Shown: in pieces, positions 1 to 11,203 of the stretch | Position numbering within the stretch: the first letter of the stretch is position 1 | How the letters are laid out: the number at the start of each line of letters is the position of its first letter | Assembly (NCBI GenBank): GCA_015499995.1 | Contig: JADNRV010000114.1 | Span: forward strand, 1 to 64,000 | Direction: 5' to 3' | Source: Flammula alnicola | Lineage: Eukaryota > Basidiomycota > Agaricomycetes > Agaricales > Strophariaceae | DNA: 64,000 nt | The notes under the pieces: generated by a model | Database searches by the model: none | Seen by the model: only the letters and a program-made list of their open reading frames with translations | Told to the model about the DNA's origin: nothing | Translations under genes and position numbers: made by a program

Positions 1-80
1 TGGCTTCCCTCCATTGGTGGTCAAGTTTTTTCGCATCTTATCTGGTAGAGAGGAAGGCGCGGTATGCGTGGAATTCCTTT

Positions 81-768
81 TTGTCAGACCCACTGCAGGC
101 AGACGTGGGGGTGGGCCAGGGATCGGCCTTGTCCCCTGTCTTGTCGGCTATTTACCTGGCGCCTATCATGCGCCTATTCGAGAAGCGGTGCCTCGACCTT
201 GGGTTGAGGGTTGACCTCCTCTCTTATGTTGATGATGGCACACTCATAGTCCAAGATGAGTGGCTGGATCACAATGTTGCGATGCTGAAGAAGGCATACG
301 CTGTTATCTTCGAATTGTTCAAGGCATTCGCTTTGGCGCTCGAGCACGATAAGTCTGAGATCTATCATTTTGATAGATCTCATGCTTATTATAATCCTAG
401 TATTGACCTCGGGTATGCACCCTACACCGGAGGTCGTGCTAACTACCTCAAGCCCAAGCCGTTTTGGCGGTACTTAGGCTTTTACTTTGACCGCAAGCTC
501 ACCTTCAATGAGCATGTGCGTTATTACTCCACCAAGGGATTCACATCGGTTGTTTCGATGAAGATGCTTGGTTCCTCTACTCGGGGCTTCTGCCTATGCA
601 GAAGCGACTCCTGTACCGCACCTGTGTGGTCCCCATATTCACGTATGGGTATCGCATGTGGTTTTTCAAGGGTGCCCGCAACAAGGGCCTCATTAAACAG
701 CTTACGCAAGTTCAGCGTAAGGCTGCTCTCTGGATTACGGGTGCATTCCGTACTTCGCCCTCGGGAGG

Positions 769-770
<2 letters not shown>
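81..770 (+). pseudogene. LINE L1 reverse transcriptase fragment
   Basis: Reverse transcriptase, thumb-proximal half. The catalytic YVDD box is at 225-236, preceded by the GVGQGSALSPVLSA motif that Tad1-type LINEs carry before the active site. Downstream motifs such as FWRYLGFYFDRKL are also present. The frame breaks near 587 (TRG then a shifted frame continuing as RLLYRTC from about 600), so it is not translatable. The fragment stops at 770, where a poly(T) run begins another element. The coding region starts before the window. Homology to the other LINE copies in the window is clear from shared motifs. Confidence 0.75.
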
Positions 771-804
<34 letters not shown>

Positions 805-2013
805 ACAGTTTATATTCCGAAACTCGAACGCAGCTCGGACTCTAACTAATACAAACGAGTACGCTACAATACCCATCGCAAAAGAAAGAAGTTGGTTGCT
901 CGCAGGGGAGCATGCGGCGCGCGCGAGCGCGACGCGGGCGAGACTGCGCTGCAGCCTGAAACCCAAATAGCGGACCTCGCAGCCCAGGAAATACAAACGC
1001 GCGGCGTTGTTAACGCTACCGAACGTAAGGTAGATATGGATTAAAAGGGTGGACGGGGGGGTCACCCAGATGAAGTCAGAGCTTGCCCGGCTCTCCCCAC
1101 TTCGTTGGCAAACTCGACGTTATCGTTACACCATGGCGGGTCCTCCAAATGACGCGTGCAATAGACTCAGAGAGTCACAAGCGAAGCCATGCAACGAACA
1201 CGGCTGCGGCCCTCGCGGGATTTATCGCACCATAATGGAAACACCTGCGGGCACTAGGTCTTGGGCCAAGGCCCCAACGACACCTAGGATCACCCCCCAT
1301 CCAGAGTCCCTCATCCGACTCCGGCCTGGGGCCGATTGAACGCAAACGCACTGGGGTTGTCGCTCAAAAATTTCTCAAGACCCCATACTAGGTACGGGGC
1401 CCTGTGAGGTAGCATCAAGAGCTTGGGGCACTTGAAAATATGTGCACGAGTCTGTGGATATTTCCCGCACACGCACCCGAGAGCCAACGGGTCATCGATT
1501 TTGAACCGCTCGTAGTACGAGCCGATCGGAGCATGATTCGTTATTACACGGCACATGCGGGCGAACAACTGAGAGTTGCGGCCGCCGACTTCAAGCCACG
1601 GCCCACCGCGAACGGGGGTCGGACGGAGAGGATTACCCTTTAGATCCTCTAACTCCAAGAAATTGGAGCCAAGTAAATTGGGAACCTCGTCGACCTCTGT
1701 CGACCAGGCATCCCGCGCTACAGTGTCGGCTTTATTCTTAAGCCACGCGATAGATAGAGGGGTATCCGGTGTAACAGGTACGCCTGGAAACCCAAGGACG
1801 AGGTCATGAGCCTCTTGATGAATGTCCCACTCCATGTCGGAGGGAGACTCTACAAAAACGACTTTTCGGTTACCACTACCTTGGAACCATCGTTCAAGTG
1901 TCCGACATACTATCAGAGAGGAGCCCTGATGAGAATGCGGGGAAGGATCGACGGCCATTCGAGCAGCATGCATCGAATCCGTGAAAATGACTACCTTGGT
2001 GACGTCCCCGAAT
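771..2013 (-). mobile_element. LINE copy L2, 5'-truncated, nested in L1
   Basis: The poly(T) run at 771-798 is the poly(A) tail of a minus-strand LINE. The 3' UTR follows to about 1310, then ORF2 C-terminus to 2013, where homology to other copies stops abruptly inside RNase H. Such 5' truncation is typical of target-primed reverse transcription. I see no matching TSD: the flank before 771 and the flank after 2013 differ, and about 230 codons of the target L1 are missing, so this insertion may have been accompanied by a target deletion. Confidence 0.75.
1311..2013 (-). pseudogene. LINE L2 RNase H remnant and C-terminal Cys/His motif
   Basis: Reading leftwards from 2013 the frame starts inside RNase H (VIFTDSMHAARM, the third catalytic Asp) and runs to the ORF2 stop just after PQAGVG at 1311. 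The C-terminal region carries a Cys/His cluster (C-x-C-x7-H-x4-C; CVCGKYPQTRAHIFKC), the zinc-knuckle-like tail seen in every copy here. The open frame is intact over about 220 residues but has lost endonuclease, RT and the first RNase H motifs by 5' truncation. Confidence 0.7.
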
Positions 2014-2636
2014 ACTCCTTTCAGTCTCAGTCGCTGATGGTGTGTCGTATACTTGAGCCGTGGTTCAGGTGTTCACCTGACCACAAGGTAACTTTCATCG
2101 AGTCTCCCTCCGATATGGAGTGGGATATTCAAAATGAAGCACACGATCTCGTTGCTGGTATGCGCGGCGTTTCCGTCGTTCCTACCACCAAACTCTCTCT
2201 CCAGTATGTCCGCGATTTCGTGGACAAATCGGCACGCGCAGATTGGAAACAAAGAGTTTCTGATCAGCCTTTTCTGCTTGGCTCCAACTTTATGGAGCTG
2301 CAAGGGTTGAACGGGGACCCTGTCCAGCCTAGTCCCACTCGCGGGGGACCTTGGCTTGAAGCTGGCAGTCAGAGCGTCTCGCTCTTTGCCCGCATGTGCC
2401 GTTTAATTACGAATCATGCTCCGATCGGCTCGTATTACGAGCGGTTCAAAATCGATGACCCTAGGGCCCTCGGTTGCGAGTGTGGGGTTTATCCTCACAC
2501 CCGTGATCATATATTCAAGTGCAGGAAACAGCCTTGGACTCGCCAGAAACCGAAACTCGTTTCGGAGCTGGCGACGTATCTGTTGGAGCACCCTACGGCG
2601 TTCTCCTTCTCCCGGCACCCTGCTGGAGTCGGATGA
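2014..2636 (+). pseudogene. LINE L1 ORF2 C-terminal region
   Basis: After the L2 insert, the plus-strand ORF2 of L1 resumes at about QSLMVCRILE and ends with a stop at 2634-2636 after HPAGVG. It has the C-terminal Cys/His motif in variant form (CECGVYPHTRDHIFKC). Residues differ from other copies throughout, marking an older subfamily. An open frame starting at 1806 fuses antisense L2 with this segment; its N-terminal 70 residues are an artefact of that junction. Confidence 0.7.
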
Positions 2637-3209
2637 GGGACTCTGGGCGGGGGGCAATTCTGGGTGCGAGCGGCGCTGCGGTCAAAGCGGCCTGTTGCCC
2701 ACAGGTGTTTCTGCATTGCGTCACAGTGATGGCGGACTTCGCGAGCGGCGAGAGGGCTGGTCGTTCCAGTCCTGGTGGGGTCGACTCCCTGAGTTGGCCT
2801 CATGCATCACTTGCAGAGGACCCGTCCTGGTTGACGGCGGTGGGGGCTTCGGCCCCTGCTTAGCTATGACCACGTTGATTTTACCGGTGAATCGGGGAGG
2901 GCCTGGCAGGCTCTTCTCACATCTGGATGACCCCCCTGTCCATCCCAATATTCCTATCTGCCGTTCGTGCGGTAGCGTTAACAACGCCGCAACGTCGGAC
3001 AATCTGTAGTTGCGAGACTACCTATCTGGGTTTCAGGCGGCTGCGCCGTCTTGCCTGCGCGCGTCGCATGCTCGCCGTCGAGCCAACTTCTTTCTTTTAC
3101 TTGCGTAGTTTACCGCCTCTGTTTGTATTAGTTAGAGACCGGACTGCTTTCGTGCACCGGTATAAAATTGCTGATTTAAAAAAAAAAAAAAAAAAAGGAC
3201 CCCGACTCT

Positions 3210-4324
3210 GTGGAGGTTCTCATCTCGATTGCTAATGCCTGCATGTGTGTGGGTTATTGGCCGTCTCCCTTCAAGGAATCTATGTCGGTTATTATCCCCA
3301 AACCCGGCAAGCCTTCGTACTCCACCCCTAAGGCGTTCAGGCCTATTGTGCTTCTGAATACTGTGGGGAAACTCATCGAGAAGATGATCTCGAATCACAT
3401 CCAGTTCGATGCTGTCGGACAGGATATATTTCACCCGAATCAGGTTGGTGGCGTCAGGGGACGCTCCACCGAGGATGCGGGTCTGTTTTTGACGCACATG
3501 GTGAGGGCTGGATGGGCAAAAGGGTTGAGGACTAGCGTCCTTGCCTTTGACCTTGCTCAGTTCTTCCCTTCTCTGAATCACGAGGTCCTCGTGATCATTC
3601 TCCGGAAGCTTGGCTTTCCGCCGCTGGTGGTCAAGTTTTTTAGCTCTTATCTGGTAGAAAGGAAGACGCAGTATGCGTGGAACTCCTTTTTGTCAGACCC
3701 TCTACAGGCGGATGTGGGCGTTGGACAGGGCTCTGCCTTGTCCCCTGTCCTGTCGGCTATTTACTTGGCGCCCATCATGTGTCTCTTCTACAAGAGGTGC
3801 CGTGAGATTCATCTTGCGGTTGACCTTCTGTCATATGTAGATGATGGTACCCTGATCTCTCAGGAGACCGGACTCGATCCCAATGTTGTAAACCTTCGCA
3901 AGGCTTACAAGATTATATTTGAGCTCTTTACCAAGTTCGCTCTCGCTCTGGAGCACGCAAAATTGGAGATTTTCCACTTCGATAACACGGCTTCGGTTTA
4001 TAATCCCGCCATTGATTTGGGTGAAGAGCCCTACACTGGCAGCAAATGGCTCAAGCCAAAGCCTTTCTGGCGATATCTTGGGTTCTATTTTGATCGCAAG
4101 CTCACCTTCAAGGAGCATGTGCGATATTATTCCACCAAAGGATTTACATCGGTTGTCTCGATGAAAATGCTAGGGTCTTCTACCAGAGGGCTGTCGCCGC
4201 ATCTTAAGCGCCTCCTCTACCGCACGTGCGTTATCCCCATAATTACTTATGGTTACCGCATGTGGTATTTCTGCAAGGGCCGCGACAAGGGCCTTATTGC
4301 TCAACTCACCAATGTTCAGCGTAA

Positions 4325-4327
<3 letters not shown>
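3210..4327 (+). pseudogene. LINE L3 reverse transcriptase domain
   Basis: About 370 residues of uninterrupted reverse transcriptase. It starts in the fingers region (SVEVLISIANACM), passes VIIPKPGKPSY, the palm motif FDLAQFFPSLNHE, GVGQGSALSPVLSAIYLAP and the catalytic YVDD at 3834-3845, and ends at NVQRKA where L4 begins. Across L4 the frame resumes as VQRKAGLWITG. The RT itself shows no internal stop; it is disabled by the L4 insertion and by downstream nonsense codons. Confidence 0.8.
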
Positions 4328-4366
<39 letters not shown>

Positions 4367-5908
4367 ACAATTTATATAACCGGTGCACGATCGCAGTCCG
4401 GACTCTAACTAATACAAACGGTACGCTACAATACCCAATGCAAAAGAAAGAAATTGGTCGCTCGCAGGGGAGCGTACGGCGCGCGCGAGCGCGACGTGGG
4501 CGAGACTGCGCAGCAGCCTGAAACCCAAATGACGGACCTCGCAGCCCAGGAAATACAAACGCGCGGCGTTATTAACGCTACCGAACGTAAGGTAAATATG
4601 GATTAAAGGGTGGACAGGGGGGTCACCCAGATGAAGTCAGAGCTTGCCCGGCTCTCCCCACTTCGCTGGCAAACTCGACGTTGTCGTTACACCATGGCGG
4701 GTCCTCCAAATGATACGTGCCATAGACTCAAAGAGTCACAAGCGAAGCCATGCAACGAACACGGCTGCGGCCCTCGCGGGATTTATCGCACCATAATGGA
4801 AACACCTTTGGGCACTAGGTCTTGGGCCAAGGCCCCGACGACACCTAGGATCACCCCCCATCCAGAGTCCCTCATCCGACTCCGGCTGGGGGCCGGTTGA
4901 AAGCAAACGCCGTAACGTTGTCAGTCAAAAATTTCTCAAGACCCCACACTAGGTGCGGGGCCCTGTGAGGTAGCATCGGGAGCTTAGGGCACCCAAAAAT
5001 ATGATCGCGCGTCTGAGGATAAACCCCACACGTACAACCGAGAGCCAATGGATCATCGATTTTGAACCGCTCGTAGTACGAGCTGATCGGAGCATGATTC
5101 ATTACTACACGGCACATGCGGGCGAACAACTGAGAGTTGCGGCCGCTGACTTCAAGCCACGGCCCACCGCGAATGGGGGTCAGACAGAGAGGATTACCCT
5201 TTAGATCCTCTAACTCCAAGAAATTGGAGCCAAGTCAATTGGGAACCTCGTCGACCTCCGTCGACCAGGCATCCCGCGCTACAGTGTCGGCTTTATTCTT
5301 AAGCCAAGCGATAGATAGAGGGGTATTCGGTGTAACAGGTACACCCGGAAACCCAAGGACGAGGTCATGAGCCTCTTGATGGACGTCCCACTCCATATCG
5401 GAGGGAGACTCTACAAAAACGACTTTTCAGTTACCACCACCTTGGAACCATCGTTCAAGTGTCCGACATACTATCAGAGAGGAGCCCTGATGAGAATGCG
5501 GGGAAGGATCGACGGCCATCCGAGCAGCATGCATCGAATCCGTGAAAATGACTACCTTGGTGACGTCCCCGAATGCTACCATTGCGGAGATGGCCACCGA
5601 GATGGCATCGAGCTCAGCGTCAGTGCTTATTGCCCGACCGGAAGAGTGGCATCTGGCCAACACCAGAGCGCCCTGCCGTTTGATAACAATGCCGTTGGCG
5701 GCCTGCCAGGGCCCCGGAGGGACCGAGCCGTCGACACCAGCATATGCGGTACCTGGCTCATCGTCACACTTTTCGATGAGTTTGTCCAGTATGATTTTCC
5801 ACGCAGCATCAGGGTCTTCAGCCCTGCTGATACGGGGTTTAGCCATCCATGTAAACCGGCTCGCATGCCGGTCCATCAGACGATATCCAGGCCTGGCGTC
5901 TGGAGCAA
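4328..5908 (-). mobile_element. LINE copy L4, inverted and nested in L3 with 14-bp TSD
   Basis: Poly(T) at 4328-4360 marks the 3' end; the 3' UTR and the ORF2 C-terminus (4872 to about 5876) follow. It is 5'-truncated inside the region just before RNase H. The TSD gttcagcgtaaagc (4314-4327 and 5909-5922) is perfect. RNase H residues are visible: AGVDGS, TDAELDAI, FTDS. The frame has a TGA at the NLLGS position (near 5237), at the same codon as the stop in host copy L3 near 6893. With L3 it forms a near-identical inverted repeat. Confidence 0.85.
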
Positions 5909-7258
5909 GTTCAGCGTAAAGCTGGGCTTTGGATTACTGGGTGCTTCTGCACCTCTCCCTCGCGTGGCATCAAGGCCCTTGCAGGCCTTTTGCCCATGCA
6001 TTTACTTTTGGATAGACTGAACTCCCGATCAATTGCGCGGATCTCTCTCTTATCTGATACGCACCCGGTCCGGTCTTTTATGGCTGGGCCTCTACTTAAA
6101 AAAGCCACTCCTCATAAGATGGCTATGGAGAATATGACCGACCGTCAACGAGAAAAGTTGCGCGGCAGACTTGCGGGCAATGCATTGTTCCACCCCGCTG
6201 GTCTGGAGGAACTGAAGCCTTTTGCTCCAGATGCCAGACCTGGATATCGTCTAATGGACCGGCACGCGAGCCGGTTTACATGGATGGCTAAACCCTGTAT
6301 CAACAGGGCTGAAGACCCTGATGCTGCTTGGAAAATCGTACTGGACAAACTCATCGAGAAGTGTGACGATGAGCCAGGAACTGCATATGCTGGTGTTGAC
6401 GGCTCGGTCCCTCCGGGGCCCTGGCAGGCCGCCAACAGCATTGTTATCAAACAGCAAGGTGCTCTGGTATTGGCCAGATGTCACTCTTCCGGACGAGCTA
6501 TTAGCACTGATGCTGAGCTCGATGCCATCTCGGTGGCCATCTCCGCAATGGTAGCGTTCAGAGACGTCACCAGGATAGTTATTTTCACAGATTTGATGCA
6601 CGCTGCTCGAATGGCCGTGGATCCTTCCCCGCATTCTCATCAGGGCTCATCTCTGATAGTGTGTCGGACACTTGAACGATGGTTCTAGGGTGGTGGTAAC
6701 CGAAAAGTCGTTTTTGCAGAATCTCCCTCCGATATGGAGTGGGACGTCCATCAAGAGGCTCATGACCTCGTCCTTGGGTTTCCGGGTGTACCTGTTACAC
6801 CGAATACCCCTCTATCTATCGCTTGGCTTAAGAATAAAGCCGACACTGTAGCGCGGGATGCCTGGTCGACGGAGGTCGACGAGGTTCCCAATTGACTTGG
6901 CTCCAATTTCTTGGAGTTAGAGGATCTAAAGGGTAATCCTCTCTGTCTGACCCCCATTCGCGGTGGGCCGTGGCTTGAAGTCAGCGGCCGCAACTCTCAG
7001 TTGTTCGCCCGCATGTGCCGTGTAGTAATGAATCATGCTCCGATCAGCTCGTACTACGAGCGGTTCAAAATCGATGATCCACTTGCTCTCGGTTGTACGT
7101 GTGGGGTTTATCCTCAGACGCGCGACCATCTCTTTGGGTGCCCAAAGCTCCCGATGCTACCTCACAGGGCCCCGCACCTAGTGTGGGGTCTTGAGAAATT
7201 TTTGACTGACAACGTCACGGCGTTTGCTTTCAACTGGCCCCCAGCCGGAGTCGGATGA
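5909..7258 (+). pseudogene. LINE L3 RNase H and C-terminal region
   Basis: Continuation of L3 ORF2 after L4. It runs from VQRKAGLWITG through the linker (FMAGPLLKKATPHKM), RNase H with AGVDGS, TDAELDAI and IFTD as catalytic positions, to the C-terminal Cys/His motif CTCGVYPQTRDHLFGC and a stop at 7256-7258. Two nonsense codons break it: TAG at about 6687 (after LERWF) and TGA at about 6893 (NUxLGS position). The TGA codon is shared with the nested copy L4. Confidence 0.75.
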
Positions 7259-8300
7259 GGGACTCTGGGTGGGGGGTGATCCTGGGTGTCGTTGGGGCCT
7301 TGGCCCAAGACCTAGTGCCCGCAGGTGTTTCCATCCTGGTGCGATAAATCCCGCGAGGGCCGCAGCCGTGTTCGTTGCATGGCTTCGCTTGTGACTCTCT
7401 GAGTCTATTGCACACACCGTTTGGAGGACCCGCCATGGTGTAACGACAATGTTGAGTTTGCCAACGAAGTGGGGAGAGCCGGGCAAGCTCTGACTTCATC
7501 TGGGTGACCCCCCGTCCACCCTTTTAATCCATATCTACCTTACGCTCGGTAGCGTTAACAACGCCACGCGTTTGCATTTCCTGGGCTGCGAGGTCCGTCA
7601 TTTGGGTTTCAGGCTGCTGCGCAACCAATTTCTTTCTTTTGCGATGGGTATTGTAGCGTACTCGTTTGTATTAGTTAGAGTCCGAGCTGCGATCGTGCTT
7701 CAGAATATAAATTGTTGATTTAAAAAAAAAAAAAAAAAAAAAAAGCACGCCACACAGATCATTCGATCGATCACTGATCGGATTGACCGCCTCGAGCCGA
7801 TCACTTTAGAATCGCCTTGTGGTACTCTGATTGGCGTAGGTCTTGCCGAAGGCTCCGAGTATGCTTTTGCCGAATTTTCCCTCTTGAACACTCAGCTCAG
7901 CACCATTCATGGAAATACCCCACTTTCCATGACTGGCGATGCTTATCTTCACCTCCGATTCCACAAGAATGACTGACGTGTATGGGATTTCTTTGCCCCG
8001 CCGGACAACGACGCAGATCTGTGCATGTCCGAGGATGCCACCGGAGCGACTGATCCGCTCACACGTGATCGTGCCGATGCCAACATTGACAGTGTCTCTG
8101 CCAGCGGAACCGCCATTCCGACTGCACGTGACCTCATTGATGTCGCCAACCGTTCTGTTTCCACCTCTATCACTACTAGCACTCGTCAGGACGAGTCGCT
8201 CCCTCTCCATCCCCTCACGCGCCACTTTCACGACAACTCTCCGCTTACGCAGACCGCCGATACCTCCGTCTTCACCCCTTCAAACCTGGGGGGCCTCATT

Positions 8301-9340
8301 TCGAATGCCATGGATGGACAGGATGGACGAACCTTGGGCAAGACCAAGCAGGGAGATGCTGCGCGAGCCGCAGCTGACACCCCTCTTGCCCATCATTCGC
8401 CAATCCCTCGATTCGACACTCCTCGATGATCCGCCCTTCGTTCCGACTCTCACGACGAGTCCGCGAGACCTGCGATGAACGAATTTCAACCTACACAAAC
8501 CACGGGCCACCACCCCTTCAGCCTCCATGGTGCTCTCACTTCGGATGCCGCGGAAGGACAGGAAGGACGGGTTTTGGACAAGACCCAGGCCATCGTTCAG
8601 CAGGGAGACACTGTGCCAGCTGCAGTAGATGGGCCTCTTGCCCCTCACTCGTCCAACCCTCGCTCAATCGCCCTTTGTCAATCCGCCTCTCGCTCACTGC
8701 CTTACGATGGAACCAAGAAGCATTCGCTGGATGACAAACCATGCTTACACCCCTCGGATTACGACGCTATCGCGGATCGCACGCCCCATGGCGAAATCGA
8801 TTCAGACGCCGCGGAAGGATGGGTTGTACGTACCTTGGACAAGGCCAGGGTAAGCACAAAGCACCAAATTCTACTTCGCTCAGCTAACAAGCCTCAGACT
8901 ACCATTCAGGAGGGAGAGCTCGCCTCGCAGCGCAACGCAGCTGCCCAAGAGGTTGCCCAGACCACTGCAGATGGACCCCTCACTGTCTGCTCCCTCGATG
9001 ACAGTCCTCTCGCTAACTGCTCCCTCGACTCTCGCTTGCCTCCTTCGAACACTACCGCGGATTCAATGCAGGTCAACGCCCTATGCATTCAGACCTCGGA
9101 CTTCGACTCTACCGTGGAACGCTTGCTTTATAGCGACATCGATTCGGATGCCACGGAAGAGCACATAATGGGAATAGCCCAGGTACGCACTGCAACATCG
9201 CCGCTACATCCATTATCTAATGATAATGGGACTATCATTCAGCACGGAAATTCTGCACTGCAGCCTAGTACCATTGCTCAAGAGAATGCACGACCCACAG
9301 AAGGACCGACTTTGGCACAAGCCGAGGTATGTTCGACGAT
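8301..9340 (+). repeat. Degenerate tandem repeat inside Gypsy ORF1
   Basis: Four diverged units begin at about 8301, 8541, 8802 and 9143 (spacing 240, 261 and 341 bp). Each opens with a variant of tcggatgccgcggaagga (SDAAEG) followed by R-x-LDK, a Q-x-G segment and ADGPL. A weaker unit may start at 8028. The insertion point of LINE L5 falls in a further unit (HQAESAS). Units differ by indels, so this is an old amplification. Confidence 0.55.
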
Positions 9341-9395
9341 ATCAATTTCACGGCAACCAGCTGATGATAAGATCATTCATCAGGCAGAGTCTGCA

Positions 9396-9397
<2 letters not shown>

Positions 9398-9436
<39 letters not shown>

Positions 9437-10657
9437 ACAATTTATATACCGGTGCACGATCGCAGTCCGGACCCTATCTAATACAAGCGAGTACGCTACA
9501 ATACCCAAAGCAAAAGAAAGGAATTGGTTGCTCGCAGGGGAGCATGCGGAGCGCGCAAGCGCGACGCGGGCGAGACTGCGCTGCAGCCTGAAACCCAAAT
9601 AGCGGACCTCGCAGCCCAGGAAATACAAACGCGCGGCGTTGTTAACGCTACTGAACGTAAGGTAGATATGGATTAAAGGGTGGACAGGGGGGTCACCCAG
9701 ATGAAGTCAGAGCTTGCCCGGCTCTCCCCACTTCGTTGGCAAACTCGACGTTGTCGTTACACCATGGCGGGTCCTCCAAATGATGCGTGCCATAGACTCA
9801 GAGAGTCACAAGCGAAGCCATGCAACGAACACGGCTGCGGCCCTCGCGGGATTTATCGCACCATAAATGGAAACACCTGCGGGCACTAGGTCTTGGGCCA
9901 AGGCCCCAACGACACCTAGGATCACCCCCCATCCAGAGTCCCTCATCCGACTCCGGCTGGGGGCCGGTTGAAAGCAAACGCCGTAACGTTGTCAGTCAAA
10001 AATTTCTCAAGACTCCACACTAGGTGCGGGGCCCTGTGAGGCAGCATCAAGAGCTTGGGGCACTTGAAAATATGTGCACGAGTCTGTGGATATTTCCCGC
10101 ACACGCACCTGAGAGCCAACGGGTCATCGATTTTGAACCGCTCGTAGTACGAGCCGATCGGAGCATGATTCGTGATGGCACGGCACATGCGGGCGAACAA
10201 CTGAGAGTTGCGGCCGCCGACTTCAAGCCACGGCCCACCGCGAACGGGGGTCGGACGGAGAGGATTACCCTTTAGATCCTCTAACTCCAGAAAGTTGGAG
10301 CCAAGTAAATTGGGAACCTCGTCGACCTCTGTCGACCAGGCATCCCGCGCTACAGTGTCGGCTTTATTCTTAAACCAAGCGATAGATAGAGGGGTATTCG
10401 GTGTAACAGGTACACCTGGAAACCCAAGGACGAGGTCGTGAGCCTCTTGATGAATGTCCCACTCCATATCGGAGGGGACTCTGCAAAAACGACTTTACGG
10501 TTACCACCACCTTGGAACCACCGTTCAAGTGTCCGACATACTATCAGAGAGGAACCCTGATGAGAATGCGGGGAAGGATCAACGGCCATTCGAGCAGCAT
10601 GCATCGAATCCGTGAAAATGACTATCCTGGTGACGTCTCCGAATGCTACCATTGCGG

Positions 10658-10660
<3 letters not shown>
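9398..10660 (-). mobile_element. LINE copy L5, first half of a two-LINE insertion
   Basis: Poly(T) at 9398-9430 is the 3' end of a minus-strand LINE. The 3' UTR and ORF2 C-terminus extend to 10660 inside RNase H (MVAFGDVTRIVIFTD). It abuts the poly(T) of L6 at 10661. The left flank ggcagagtctgcatc (9383-9397) recurs at 14801-14815, beyond L6, so L5 and L6 share a single TSD. The C-terminal coding region (9943-10467) is open; a 1-nt deletion in gggagact near 10477 shifts the RNase H part. Confidence 0.85.
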
Positions 10661-10696
<36 letters not shown>

Positions 10697-11203
10697 CAAC
10701 AATTTTTATTCCGAAGCTCGATCGCAGCTCGGACTCTAACTAATACAAACGAGTACGCTACAATACCCAATGCAAAAGAAAGAAGTTGGTCACTCGCAGG
10801 GGAGCGTGCGGCGCGCGCGAGCGCGACGCGGGCGAGACTGCGCTGCAGCCTGAAACCCAAATAGCGGACCTCGCAGCCCAGGAAATACAAACGCGCGGCG
10901 TTGTTAACGCTACCGAACGTAAGGTAGATATGGATTAAAGGGTGGACAGGGGGGTCACCCAGATGAAGTCAGAGCTTGCCCGGCTCTCCCCACTTCGTTG
11001 GCAAACTCGACGTTGTCGTTACACCATGGCGGGTCCTCCAAATGATGCGTGCCATAGACTCAGAGAGTCACAAGCGAAGCCATGCAACGAACACGGCTGC
11101 GGCCCTCGCGGGATTTATCGCACCATAATGAAAACACCTGCGGGCACTAGGTCTTGGGCCAAGGCCCCGACGACACCTAGGATCACCCCCCGTCCAGAGT
11201 CCC

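Larger units (their letters stand above)
1..3196 (+). mobile_element. LINE copy L1 (Tad1-like), 5' end outside window
   Basis: Plus-strand non-LTR retrotransposon ending in a poly(A) run at 3179-3196. Its reverse transcriptase part occupies 1-770 and the C-terminal part of the same ORF2 resumes at about 2014, after the minus-strand insert L2 (771-2013). Roughly 230 codons normally lying between these points (end of RT, most of RNase H) are missing, so L2 insertion or a later event deleted target sequence. L1 is the most divergent copy in the window. Immediately after its poly(A) the sequence is mid-RT of LINE L3, suggesting that L1 inserted into L3. Confidence 0.75.
3197..7744 (+). mobile_element. 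LINE copy L3, interrupted by L4
   Basis: Plus-strand LINE with RT at 3197-4327, RNase H and C-terminal region at 5909-7258, 3' UTR, and a poly(A) run ending at 7744. Copy L4 (4328-5908, opposite strand) is inserted with a perfect 14-bp TSD, gttcagcgtaaagc, at 4314-4327 and 5909-5922. The left border at 3197 coincides with the poly(A) of L1, so the true 5' part may lie left of the window. After the tail at 7745 the Gypsy ORF1 frame appears, so L3 sits in that gene. Confidence 0.85.

Noticed and set aside
2507..3009. Several 90-200 codon open frames in the LINE 3' UTR region
   Set aside because: They lie after the ORF2 stop in overlapping frames, are not conserved between copies, and have no recognisable features.
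700..10740. Open frames containing long poly-Phe or poly-Lys runs (for example near 770-800, 4330-4360, 9398-9430, 10661-10693)
   Set aside because: These are the poly(A)/poly(T) tails of LINEs read as codons and fuse unrelated flanks.
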